Assembly: GCA_025451995.1 (NCBI GenBank)
Contig: JANWJE010000120.1
Span: 1-33,570, forward strand
Length of the DNA stretch: 33,570 bases
Source: Parachlamydiaceae bacterium
GTDB taxonomy: Bacteria; Chlamydiota; Chlamydiia; Chlamydiales; Parachlamydiaceae
Direction: 5' to 3'
A model generated the notes under the pieces. The model did not search any database. It was not told where the DNA came from and worked only from the letters and a program-made list of their open reading frames with translations. Of this stretch, positions 16,177 to 24,017 are shown one piece after another. Every line of letters begins with the position of its first letter. The stretch's first letter is position 1. The translations under genes and the position numbers were made by a program.

Positions 16177-16177
16177 A
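16156..16177 (+). repeat. 22-bp motif, right copy at the sulfotransferase stop
   Basis: TTTGAAGTTGTTTCGGTATA (plus AA) encodes the last residues and TAA stop of the sulfotransferase. It is inverted relative to 14869-14890 (21 of 22 match) and is related to the right arm of the palindrome at 33396-33435. Confidence 0.85.
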
Positions 16178-16202
16178 GTTTCGATAAGCTTCTCGTTCTT
16201 GG

Positions 16203-17663
16203 TTAGATTCGAGGAATTAATTGAAGGAAAACATCCTCTTTTGTTTTAAGTGAAGTAAAAGCCACCTGTTCTATACTATCTTTAGGCATAGATTCAAAGC
16301 GATATTTTTCTACTAATGCTGCTACAAGTAAGCTAATCTCATCTTTTGCAAGCCATTGACCAGGGCAAAGATGCTTTCCTTCGCCAAAAGGAAGCCAGGA
16401 AAGTCCTTGTGAATTATCATGAAATCGATGTGGGTTGAATGTTTCCGGATTTTCATATTGAGAAGGATTTAAAGCTGCAAACATTGGTGATAGATAAAGT
16501 GTCTGATCTTTAAAGATTGTATCTGTACATAGGATCTCCCCTTTATTATTTTTCACTGTATAAGTGAGATCGGTAACAGGTTTTCGGCTAATCATATAGA
16601 CAGGTGGTAGAAGTCGAAGTGATTCTTTGAAAAGAGCGTCAATTTTTTGGGAATGAGTGGCTTTTTCATAAAGGGAACCTTCTATTTTTGTTATCTCTTG
16701 ATAAATTTCTTCTTGATAATTTGGATGTTTACCTAATTGCCAAAGAAGGTAATTTAACGCAGAACTTGGTGTCTCTGCACCACCAAAAAAAACAAAAAAC
16801 AGAGTTGTCTTAATTTGCAATTCGGTAAGCTTTTCCTTTCTTAGAATATCAACTAAAGACCCAAAGGGAGCATTAATAGTTAAAGCATAGTTTATGGCTA
16901 TCCGCATAATTTGAATGCTTTTTTGATATTTTTCTGCTTCGTTTTTCGGCATTTTTTTCTTCCAAACTTTTTGAACAGAGTATTTTAAAAGTTGGTTTAC
17001 AGCTAAACCAATTTCTTGATAAACTTCAATAGGACCTGGATGTCCAAGCAGCAATTGACAACTCACAGTTGTCACGTAAAGCATTGAGAGATTTGTAACA
17101 TTTATTTTTTTTTCTCGAGTTTTTTCTTCCCAAAAAGAAATTGTTTCTTCAACAATTTTTTCTAGTTCAAGTTTGTGGCGTTTGATATTTTGAGGACTTA
17201 AATATTGCAAAAGTGGAAGGCGATACTTATTTGCCATTTTTTTGCTACATGTTGCCATTAAATCTTCATGGGTAATCACTTCTGAAGGAAATAAATCTTT
17301 TATTATTGGAAATAAAACCTTGGAATTATCTTCGTCATTAAAAAAACCTTCATCAGGATCCTTTCTAAAATGCTTGAGAACCGATTTCATAAAATTTGGA
17401 TGTGAAACGATTTTTGCATCAAAAAGTAATGTGTTGAATGGATTCATTAATCGAAAAGGACAATAATTTTTAAATAGAGTTTTTCGCATTCCATAACGCA
17501 TTAACAAATAAGTATTATAAATTTTGACCATTGTTTCTTTAGTCAAAAATAAAACATTTTTTATTCTTTTCCATGGGGTTTTTATCACTAATTTTTTAGA
17601 TGAATGGCGGTGGATTTCAAAATTGGAATCTAGTGGAATGCTTACATACATTTTTTTTTTCAT
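16203..17663 (-). CDS. Cytochrome P450
   Basis: This 486-residue haem monooxygenase has all P450 landmarks: the I-helix oxygen-activation motif FFGGAETPSS (about 292-301, the AGxxT variant with Gly-Gly-Ala-Glu-Thr), ExxR in KESLRL (Glu347, Arg350), a PERF-like NPHRF (410-414) and the haem loop FGEGKHLCPG with Cys433. Length is at the long, eukaryote-like end for a bacterial P450. The N terminus is basic, with no clear membrane anchor. It is the last gene of the leftward group Rieske-SMT-secreted protein-SMT-P450, 36 bp after the methyltransferase. A sterol or steroid hydroxylase is inferred from context; CYP family assignment needs alignment. No redox partner gene is in the window. Confidence 0.95.
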   Translation of the reverse strand: MKKKMYVSIPLDSNFEIHRHSSKKLVIKTPWKRIKNVLFLTKETMVKIYNTYLLMRYGMRKTLFKNYCPFRLMNPFNTLLFDAKIVSHPNFMKSVLKHFRKDPDEGFFNDEDNSKVLFPIIKDLFPSEVITHEDLMATCSKKMANKYRLPLLQYLSPQNIKRHKLELEKIVEETISFWEEKTREKKINVTNLSMLYVTTVSCQLLLGHPGPIEVYQEIGLAVNQLLKYSVQKVWKKKMPKNEAEKYQKSIQIMRIAINYALTINAPFGSLVDILRKEKLTELQIKTTLFFVFFGGAETPSSALNYLLWQLGKHPNYQEEIYQEITKIEGSLYEKATHSQKIDALFKESLRLLPPVYMISRKPVTDLTYTVKNNKGEILCTDTIFKDQTLYLSPMFAALNPSQYENPETFNPHRFHDNSQGLSWLPFGEGKHLCPGQWLAKDEISLLVAALVEKYRFESMPKDSIEQVAFTSLKTKEDVFLQLIPRI

Positions 17664-17699
17664 AGAAAAATATAAACCTCAAAATAAATAGGAGTGATT

Positions 17700-18752
17700 T
17701 TATTTTTGTGTAATCATATAGTAACAAGATGTGACAAGCCTTTTTCTATCGGCATTTACAAAAGCTTGTCCATCTTGTATAAAACGATCAAATAAAAATT
17801 GAAAATATTTTGGCAATATCTTACATGTAACTAATATTCGAATAAATCTAGTTAGATGATTAAAATTTCGATCTACATTTTCAATAAGAGGGGCTTGAAG
17901 GCCATCAATGCTTGGGTTTTCACTTTTTAAGATCTTAAAACCTGCTTCTTGAAACGAAGTTTCGTAATCCTTAATTGAAGGATTTCCTATAGCTCCAATA
18001 AGAGGTTTTACCTGTTTCATGAGCTGCCTATGTTCCGGATTATCTGAAGAGTAGTTAAGAACTGCCCAATCTAAAAGAGCAAATTTTCCTCCAGGTTTTA
18101 GTATTCTATAAATGTCATGAGCAAGAGCAGTCAAATTTTTTGCATATGATAGCGCACCAAATTCATAAACTGCATCGAATGCATTGCTTACAAAGGGAAG
18201 AGGTAAATCATTCATATCCGCTAATTTGAAGGTTAAGCGTTGCGACAAATTCTTTGTTTCTTGAGCAAATTGTTTCGCTGATTTTAGCTGATTTTGATCA
18301 ATGTTTATCCCAGTTACATGTGCGCCGGTTAAAGAGGCAATATGAGCTGCAATTCTTCCACGACCACAGCCAATATCTAATACTTGATCACTTGATTTTA
18401 TATTTAAATCAAAACAAATTTTTTTTTCTGCCATTACCTGATTGGCTTGAAAACCTTTAGATAAATCTAAAGCTGGTGGAATATACATTTTTTCCACTTG
18501 ACCTAAGGCACACAAATGATTTAATACGCTATAATACTCCACTAATTTTTTTTGCATTTCTTGATAATAATTAACGCCAAATTTCTCAATCAATCGCTCC
18601 TCATCGCTCCAGTCATAATCAAAAATATCATATGCACCAAAAAAAGCTTCTATTTTCTCTTGTGGAAGAGTGTAAAGAGTCTTTAATGAATGAAATATAG
18701 TAGAAATTCTATATAACCGAGAATGTGCTTTATTCAATACTACCTGAAGCAT
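17700..18752 (-). CDS. Sterol C-methyltransferase-like SAM enzyme (copy 1)
   Basis: This 350-residue class I methyltransferase has SAM motif I VLDIGCGRGR (124-133), followed by GAHVTGINID and motif III-like RILKPGGKFALLDW. The stretch ALLDWAVLN, then NPEHRQLMKQ, matches the EW...NPEHR region that is characteristic of sterol 24-C-methyltransferases (Erg6/SMT), and the segment with LIGAIGNPSIKDYETSFQEAGF matches their C-terminal domain. The SMT aromatic sterol-binding segment YEYGWG is not conserved; at the same place is LNHLCALGQVEKMY. Substrate or methylation position may therefore differ, as in the nematode sterol 4-methyltransferase STRM-1. A strong GGAGG lies 4 nt before the ATG. It is a paralogue of the gene at 19479. 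Confidence 0.82.
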   Translation of the reverse strand: MLQVVLNKAHSRLYRISTIFHSLKTLYTLPQEKIEAFFGAYDIFDYDWSDEERLIEKFGVNYYQEMQKKLVEYYSVLNHLCALGQVEKMYIPPALDLSKGFQANQVMAEKKICFDLNIKSSDQVLDIGCGRGRIAAHIASLTGAHVTGINIDQNQLKSAKQFAQETKNLSQRLTFKLADMNDLPLPFVSNAFDAVYEFGALSYAKNLTALAHDIYRILKPGGKFALLDWAVLNYSSDNPEHRQLMKQVKPLIGAIGNPSIKDYETSFQEAGFKILKSENPSIDGLQAPLIENVDRNFNHLTRFIRILVTCKILPKYFQFLFDRFIQDGQAFVNADRKRLVTSCYYMITQK

Positions 18753-18792
18753 GCAGCCTCCAATATAATTTTGTAGACAGTTTTTAGAGATG

Positions 18793-19407
18793 TTATGGTT
18801 GAGAACTAAATATATTTTGCCTCACAAAAGAAAAAGGAATAAGAGAAGAGGTAAACACGGGAATGTCTAATTGACCCTCATTGGGACTAATTCCAATTAG
18901 TTCAATAATTTGGCCAGATGTAATATTTCTTCTTAGAATAATTTGACCCGATGAAACACCATAAGGAGTATTAGAAGTCAAAACAGCAAGACCCCGACGG
19001 GAATCAGTAATTTTAAGAGTATAACTTATTTGAGATTCATCAAATGAAGTCAATGTAACATGTCCAAGATTTCCAGCATAAGACTCTGAAAGAAAAAACT
19101 CCACCCTCCCATTGCCTCGTTTATCAAAAACCACTAATCCCATCGCTACAACAGAACGTCCCTTTCCTCCGTCAACTCCACCTACACTTTGACAGCGAAG
19201 GACATATTCACCTGCAACGTCTTTTAACTTAAAAGATTTTTTTTTTGAATCTTTGGCTTTATTTTTATCAATTTTATGACTACTGTTTGAAGCTTGAGAG
19301 GCTGTCAATAAAGAAAAATTCTTGTTTGGTAAAAGAAACGGCAATAATAAAAATGTGAAGAAAAAAATTATAATTTTTTTTGATTTAGAAATATTAAGTA
19401 TATTCAT
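18793..19407 (-). CDS. Secreted beta-rich protein of unknown function in sterol cluster
   Basis: The 204-residue protein has a basic N terminus and one hydrophobic segment (IIIFFFTFLLLPFLLPN), probably a signal peptide or anchor, then a Lys/Ser-rich linker (about 40-60) and a beta-rich domain starting DVAGEYVLRCQSVGG. Repeated short strands (GNGRVEFFLSES, HVTLTSFDE, GQIILRRN, GQIIELIG) suggest a small barrel. I do not recognise the family. It lies between the two methyltransferase genes in the same direction, so a lipid- or sterol-binding carrier is conceivable, but nothing in the sequence proves it. AAGGA lies 7 nt before the ATG. Confidence 0.72.
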   Translation of the reverse strand: MNILNISKSKKIIIFFFTFLLLPFLLPNKNFSLLTASQASNSSHKIDKNKAKDSKKKSFKLKDVAGEYVLRCQSVGGVDGGKGRSVVAMGLVVFDKRGNGRVEFFLSESYAGNLGHVTLTSFDESQISYTLKITDSRRGLAVLTSNTPYGVSSGQIILRRNITSGQIIELIGISPNEGQLDIPVFTSSLIPFSFVRQNIFSSQP

Positions 19408-19478
19408 CTTTTTAATCCTTCTTGTAAATTTTTCTATCTAACATCGCTTGACATAAAATTTTCCAACTTTGAGTATTT

Positions 19479-20555
19479 TCAACTTTTCTCTCCCATAATA
19501 TAATAACTTGTAGTCACAAGCCCTTTATAATCAGCTTTTATAAATGCTTGACCGTCTTTTGTCAACCTATCAAATAAAATTTTAAAATGTTGAGGAATTA
19601 GATTCCATTTCACTAGACGATGAACTATGTGAGCTATGAGTTTAAAAAAACGGTCAGCATTTTCTATAAGAGGTGCTTGTAATCCATTTATACTAATATT
19701 TTTGCTAATGAGTATTTTAAATCCGGCTTCTTTAAAAGCACTTTCAAATCCCTCGATTGTAGGCGTTCCAATAGCACCAATTAATGGTTTAATTTGTTTC
19801 ATAAGGTTTGTGTGTTCTGAATTCTGTGAATCGTATTTGTCAAGTTGAACCCAATCCAAACAAGCAAATCTTCCTTTAGATGTCAATATTCGATAAACAT
19901 CTCGACAAATAGCTGTCAATGTTTTTGCGTAACTAAATGCTTGTATTTCATATGCAGCATTTAATGAATTGTCTGGAAAGGGTAGGGGTAGAAGATTGAA
20001 ATCCGCTTGCTTGAACCGGCATTGTTCCGCCAAATCCTTACCTTTTGTAAATTTTCTAGCTGATTCCAGTTGATTGGTATCTATATTTATCCCAGTCACA
20101 TTAGCTCCTGTTAAAGAAGCTATATGACATGCAATTTTGCCCCTTCCACAACCTATGTCTAAAACTTCAGAATTAGATTTTAGGTTTAGATCAAGAGACA
20201 TTTGTTTTTCAAATAATAATTGATTAGTTCGAATGCTGGCTGAAGTATCCATTATGGGAGGAATGTACATTTTTTCAACCTGTCCAATAGCACAAAGATG
20301 ATTTAGCACACTATAATAATGAACCAATTTCTTTTGGATTTCTTGATAGTAATCCATTCCCAATTTTTCTATTAAATGTTCTTCATCAACCCAATCGAGA
20401 TCGAACATCTCATAAGAAGCTAAAAAATCATTTACCTTTTCAGGACTTAGCTTATAAATAGTTCTTATTGATGATAAGATTGTGAAAATTCTATTAATAA
20501 AATAATTAAATTTTATTTTTGTCCTATTAAACGTATTAATTTTTGATTTAATCAT
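19479..20555 (-). CDS. Sterol C-methyltransferase-like SAM enzyme (copy 2)
   Basis: At 358 residues it is close in sequence to the 17700 protein throughout, sharing for example LIEK-G--YYQE-QKKLV, YYSVLNHLCA-GQVEKMYIP and the ending GQAF-KAD. Motif I is VLDIGCGRGK (131-140). The region LDWVQLDKYDSQNSEH is even closer to yeast Erg6 (EWVMTDKYDENNPEH, quoted from memory) than in copy 1, which supports a sterol methyltransferase ancestry. The YEYGWG motif is again replaced. It starts 6 nt after the Rieske stop, so the two are co-transcribed, without a clear Shine-Dalgarno. Two diverged copies suggest successive methylations or two sterol substrates. Confidence 0.83.
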   Translation of the reverse strand: MIKSKINTFNRTKIKFNYFINRIFTILSSIRTIYKLSPEKVNDFLASYEMFDLDWVDEEHLIEKLGMDYYQEIQKKLVHYYSVLNHLCAIGQVEKMYIPPIMDTSASIRTNQLLFEKQMSLDLNLKSNSEVLDIGCGRGKIACHIASLTGANVTGINIDTNQLESARKFTKGKDLAEQCRFKQADFNLLPLPFPDNSLNAAYEIQAFSYAKTLTAICRDVYRILTSKGRFACLDWVQLDKYDSQNSEHTNLMKQIKPLIGAIGTPTIEGFESAFKEAGFKILISKNISINGLQAPLIENADRFFKLIAHIVHRLVKWNLIPQHFKILFDRLTKDGQAFIKADYKGLVTTSYYIMGEKS

Positions 20556-20561
20556 TTGGTT

Positions 20562-21554
20562 TTAATTTTTGAAAAATTGTTTTGTCCATTGTCGATATTT
20601 AGCTATTGAAGCATCTTCAACCATTAATTTTGGACAGGTTAAATATTTTTTATTTTTCCATATTTTAATATCATTTTTAACTTCTGAAATGGAAATAAGG
20701 AAGAGAATTCTGGAAAGAAAATAATTTATTAGTTTTTTAGGAAAAATTTTTAACCATACCTGTGCATTTTGAATATTCATTTCAGTGATAGTGAAGATGA
20801 TGGTCATTTTTGTTTGTTCTTTATCGATGCATGTATAAAATGTCATTAATCGCGTTTTTATCTGATATTTGGCAAGATACATATTAACGACTGTATAACC
20901 CAAACCATATAAATAAATATCCACGTCAGCAATAAAATTTTGTTTTAAAAATCGAATGCCCTGACGATTCAGTCGATAACGTGAATGAAAAATATGATTT
21001 TCCATTTTCGCTTGTTCTAAAATTTCTAAATCAGAAACATTATGCACATCAAAGAAATGCCGTATATCAACACTGTTTTCATTCGTATCTAAAGGATGAG
21101 CAGGCACAATCGACGAATAAGCAAGATAAGGGGAACATCCTTCCGGATTAAAATGAGGAATTTCCCATAAAGGATTTGAGCTCTCATCTTGATCATACCA
21201 AATAAAAATTAATCCAGCATTTTCATAGACTGACCATTTTTTTATTAACAATTTTTCTGAAGAAGAATTCTTAGAATAAGTTTTAACACATTGACCATTG
21301 GTATTAAAGCACAAACCATGAAATGGACAGCGTATGGTCTCTCCTACTATGCATCCGCCATGCCCCAAATGAGCTCCTAAATGAGGACAATACGCATCTA
21401 AAAAAGCTATCGTTCCAGATAGCGTACGAAATCCAACAAGTTCCCGATCAAAAACTTTAATAGGTTTTACTTTGCCCTTAGGAAATTCATTGGATAATCC
21501 AATTAAGAACCATCCTGAAGGAAACAATAAGTTTGGCTGACGATAAATTGTCAT
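20562..21554 (-). CDS. Rieske oxygenase, cholesterol 7-desaturase (DAF-36/Neverland)-like
   Basis: This 330-residue protein has an N-terminal Rieske [2Fe-2S] domain with CPHLGAHLGHGG (Cys56, His58) and CPFHG (Cys76, His79), and a mononuclear iron site NENSVDIRHFFDVH (His166, His171, with Glu159 or Asp163 as likely bridging acid). The spelling CPHLGAHL-GG..-..CPFHG with WEIP further on and FPSGWF near the start matches the sterol-active Rieske group (DAF-36/Neverland, KshA) better than aromatic-ring dioxygenases. Those enzymes introduce the 7,8 double bond in cholesterol or hydroxylate steroids. It is the first gene of the leftward group, divergent from the glycosyltransferase. Its reductase must be encoded elsewhere. 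Confidence 0.88.
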   Translation of the reverse strand: MTIYRQPNLLFPSGWFLIGLSNEFPKGKVKPIKVFDRELVGFRTLSGTIAFLDAYCPHLGAHLGHGGCIVGETIRCPFHGLCFNTNGQCVKTYSKNSSSEKLLIKKWSVYENAGLIFIWYDQDESSNPLWEIPHFNPEGCSPYLAYSSIVPAHPLDTNENSVDIRHFFDVHNVSDLEILEQAKMENHIFHSRYRLNRQGIRFLKQNFIADVDIYLYGLGYTVVNMYLAKYQIKTRLMTFYTCIDKEQTKMTIIFTITEMNIQNAQVWLKIFPKKLINYFLSRILFLISISEVKNDIKIWKNKKYLTCPKLMVEDASIAKYRQWTKQFFKN

Positions 21555-21670
21555 TGAGAAATGTTATCCTTTTGTTCTTTTCAAAAAAAACTTAAGATGA
21601 TATTAAATTATTAATCAATAAAAAAATAAACAAATCAAAAATTTCAGGATTTAGCTGGTCTGAATAAAAA

Positions 21671-22819
21671 ATGAAACATAAGAAAAAAAAAGTGTTTGTT
21701 TTATATAGTAAGGGCGGTGGCGGTCACATTTCAGCAATGAAAGCTATAAAATTTTATCTTAGAAATAATTATGAAGTGAAAGAAATCTGTTTAATTGAAG
21801 AGATAATTCAAAATCTTGATTTTATAAGAAAAATTACCTTTTCATTCTTTAATGCTGAAGATCTTTATAATTTTTTTATTTCACATAAGATGATAAAACC
21901 AATTAATTGGCTAACTAATCTTGCTCGTCGATTAATACCAAAAAGAGGATTGCATTATGATCGATTAATGAAATTTTATTTTATACAAAAAAAACCAGAT
22001 TTAGTGATTTCAGTAATTCCTATTTATAATGAATGTTTAATTAATTCATTAAATTTCTTAAAGATTCCCTTTCTCGTAATCCCAGCAGATTTAGATACAA
22101 ATTTTTACTGGTTAAACATAAATCAAAAATATACTAATTATCAATTCACCCTGCCTTTTCAAAATGATTTAATAATTAATAATGCTTTAAAACATCTTCT
22201 CAATTATGAATTCATCTTCACAGGTTTTCCATTAAAAAAAGATTTTTTCGAAAAAAAAAACAAAAAAAAGATTCTAGCTGATTTCGATCTACCAAATGAC
22301 AAACCTATTATTATGCTTATGATGGGTGCCAATGGCTCTTCCAAAATCCTTGAATATTTAAAAGAAATAAAAAATTTACAGCATTCCTTACATTTGGTTG
22401 TTTGTATAGGATCACAAAAAAAACTTAGAAAACGAATTAATCGCTTTTCATTTAGTGATCTTATCACTTTTTCAATAGTAGAATTTACATCAAGAATTTC
22501 TGATTTAATGTATATCTCTGATATATTGATCACAAAACCTGGTGCTACAACTATATGTGAGGCGATTCAAATGCAATTGCCGCTTATTATCGATAATATC
22601 TCTGCTGTTATCGAATGGGAAAAAATGAACATCACTTTTATCAATGAATATTATCTAGGAGTAACAATTTCCTCTTATGATGAAATCAATAAAAAAATCA
22701 ATTTGTTGCTTAACGATAAAGAAATGAAAGAAAATATAAAAAAAAACATGAAAAAATTCAATAGCTTAGAATTTGATAAAAACATCAATAAAATCGTGTC
22801 TAATCTAGTAGATAAATAA
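21671..22819 (+). CDS. GT28-like glycosyltransferase (MGDG synthase/UgtP type)
   Basis: The 382-residue GT-B protein begins VFVLYSKGGGGHISAMKAI, the acceptor-side GGGH loop of MGDG synthase, UgtP and MurG relatives. The C-terminal nucleotide-sugar site reads ITKPGATTICEAIQMQLPLI. MurG is unlikely: the N-terminal domain carries an MGDG-synthase-like helical region (about 60-110). Family members glycosylate diacylglycerol; within this cluster a sterol acceptor giving steryl glycosides is possible (inference). It is the first rightward gene, with an ATG after AATAAAAA and no Shine-Dalgarno. Its base composition is noticeably more AT-rich than the housekeeping genes, consistent with transfer. Confidence 0.85.
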   Translation: MKHKKKKVFVLYSKGGGGHISAMKAIKFYLRNNYEVKEICLIEEIIQNLDFIRKITFSFFNAEDLYNFFISHKMIKPINWLTNLARRLIPKRGLHYDRLMKFYFIQKKPDLVISVIPIYNECLINSLNFLKIPFLVIPADLDTNFYWLNINQKYTNYQFTLPFQNDLIINNALKHLLNYEFIFTGFPLKKDFFEKKNKKKILADFDLPNDKPIIMLMMGANGSSKILEYLKEIKNLQHSLHLVVCIGSQKKLRKRINRFSFSDLITFSIVEFTSRISDLMYISDILITKPGATTICEAIQMQLPLIIDNISAVIEWEKMNITFINEYYLGVTISSYDEINKKINLLLNDKEMKENIKKNMKKFNSLEFDKNINKIVSNLVDK

Positions 22820-22843
22820 AGAAGAACTTCAGATTTTTCAACT

Positions 22844-23839
22844 ATGAAAAAGCTCAATATTTTAATAACAGGAGCCAATGGTTTTGTCGGTCAAAACCTA
22901 CTCCATCTCCTTTCAAAAGATAAAGCTTATTATTTAAAGGCCTTATATCATCACAATAGTGAAAATTTAAAAAAATGGAATATAGAAAAGATAAAAGGAG
23001 ATGTGCTAAATCTGGAATCATTAAAAAATGCATTTAAAAATGTTGATGTTGTTTTTCATTTAGCCTCCATTATCTCGATTGATTGTGATGACACAGAAAT
23101 AGTATGGCGCACTAATGTCGAAGGGGCAGCTAATGTGGCAGAAGCTGCCCTTTTTTGTAAAGTTAAGCGTGTAGTACACATGAGCTCCATTCATGCTTTT
23201 GACATCTATCATTTCGAAGATTTTCTCAATGAGCAATCCCCCAAATCTTCTATAGACAAAAGCTTTCCTTATGATGCTTCTAAGGCAGCTGGAGAATTGG
23301 AAATGTTGAAAAGACTTGAAAAAGGTCTTGATGTAGTAGTTGTAAACCCCACAGGAATAATTGGTCCTTTTGATGTAGCACCATCACTAAATGGAGATTT
23401 TTTAATTAAATTAGCAAAAAGAAAGTATCCCTTTTTAATCAGAGGTGGTTTTGATTGGGTTGATTCTAGGGATGTCGCCAAAGGAGCGTTACTCGCGTAC
23501 AAAAAGGGAAAAAAGGGAGAGAATTATATTCTCTCGGGAAGATATGCTAGCTTTAAGGAAATATCTAAGCATGTATCACAAATAGGAAAAATACGCACCT
23601 CGTATTTAACTATCCCATATCTTTTTGCCTTACTATCTCTTCCTTTAGTCAAATTTTTTTCTTTGATTACAGGCAAAACAACAAACTTCAGCTATCAATC
23701 ATTAAATACTACTCAAATAAAAAAAAACATTTCTTCACTAAAAGCACAACAAGAGCTCGGTTATAGACCGCGCGATCTTGTATATACATTGAAAGATTTC
23801 TATGCTTTTTTGAGTCAGAGCCAATCTAATGATATTTAA
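22844..23839 (+). CDS. 3beta-HSD-like extended SDR / NAD-dependent sterol or sugar dehydrogenase
   Basis: The 331-residue extended short-chain dehydrogenase has the NAD(P) motif TGANGFVG (9-16), LASI after the fourth strand, and the catalytic triad Ser115, Tyr143, Lys147 (HMSSIHAF and YDASKAAGE). The C-terminal GG-DWVDSRDVAKG and GENYILSG are shared by 3beta-hydroxysteroid dehydrogenase/isomerase, dihydroflavonol reductase and hopanoid-associated epimerase relatives, so a 3beta-HSD assignment depends on context. A 3-keto steroid made by this enzyme would be the substrate for the 5-alpha-reductase encoded next. It starts 24 nt after the glycosyltransferase stop. The 23839-24006 palindrome begins on the last base of its stop codon. 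Confidence 0.82.
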   Translation: MKKLNILITGANGFVGQNLLHLLSKDKAYYLKALYHHNSENLKKWNIEKIKGDVLNLESLKNAFKNVDVVFHLASIISIDCDDTEIVWRTNVEGAANVAEAALFCKVKRVVHMSSIHAFDIYHFEDFLNEQSPKSSIDKSFPYDASKAAGELEMLKRLEKGLDVVVVNPTGIIGPFDVAPSLNGDFLIKLAKRKYPFLIRGGFDWVDSRDVAKGALLAYKKGKKGENYILSGRYASFKEISKHVSQIGKIRTSYLTIPYLFALLSLPLVKFFSLITGKTTNFSYQSLNTTQIKKNISSLKAQQELGYRPRDLVYTLKDFYAFLSQSQSNDI

Positions 23840-24006
23840 ACCTAGAAACGGCAGTTCAAGGCGATAAAGTGATGCAAGATTTTGATTTAGAATCGCTAAC
23901 AATCGGGGGTGGACATTCCCAAAAGGTGAAGGCGCCCCCGATTGTTAGCGATTATGGCTCAAAAGACCCGCGTCAATTTATCGCCTTCAACTGCCGTTTC
24001 TAGGTT
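23839..24006. repeat. Nested palindrome filling the gap between two steroid genes
   Basis: Outer arms of 30 nt (23839-23868 and 23977-24006) match with one mismatch and contain CCTAGAAACGGCAGTTCAAG, the motif duplicated at 6218-6249. Inner arms AATCGCTAACAATCGGGGG (23891-23909) and CCCCCGATTGTTAGCGATT (23935-23953) are exact complements. The repeat runs from the stop of the SDR gene to just before the AAGGA of the 5-alpha-reductase gene. It may attenuate transcription between the two genes. Confidence 0.93.
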
Positions 24007-24017
24007 AAAAGGAAAAA

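Noticed and set aside
14797..16177. Insertion sequence carrying a transposase
   Set aside because: Inverted repeats are present but the enclosed gene is a sulfotransferase; no transposase motifs were seen.
17700..20555. UbiE/menaquinone or tocopherol methyltransferases
   Set aside because: The DW...NPEH region and C-terminal SMT-like domain favour sterol methyltransferases, although a tocopherol-type enzyme is not fully excluded without a tree.
21671..22819. MurG
   Set aside because: The N-terminal region and general pattern fit MGDG synthase/UgtP relatives better, and the context is not a cell-wall cluster.
22844..23839. Plain sugar epimerase (GalE-like)
   Set aside because: The C-terminal pattern and steroid neighbours fit 3beta-HSD/dihydroflavonol reductase-like SDRs better; hopanoid-associated epimerase remains the main alternative.
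31..24006. CRISPR array
   Set aside because: The repeats are isolated palindromes with different cores; there is no regular repeat-spacer series and no cas gene.
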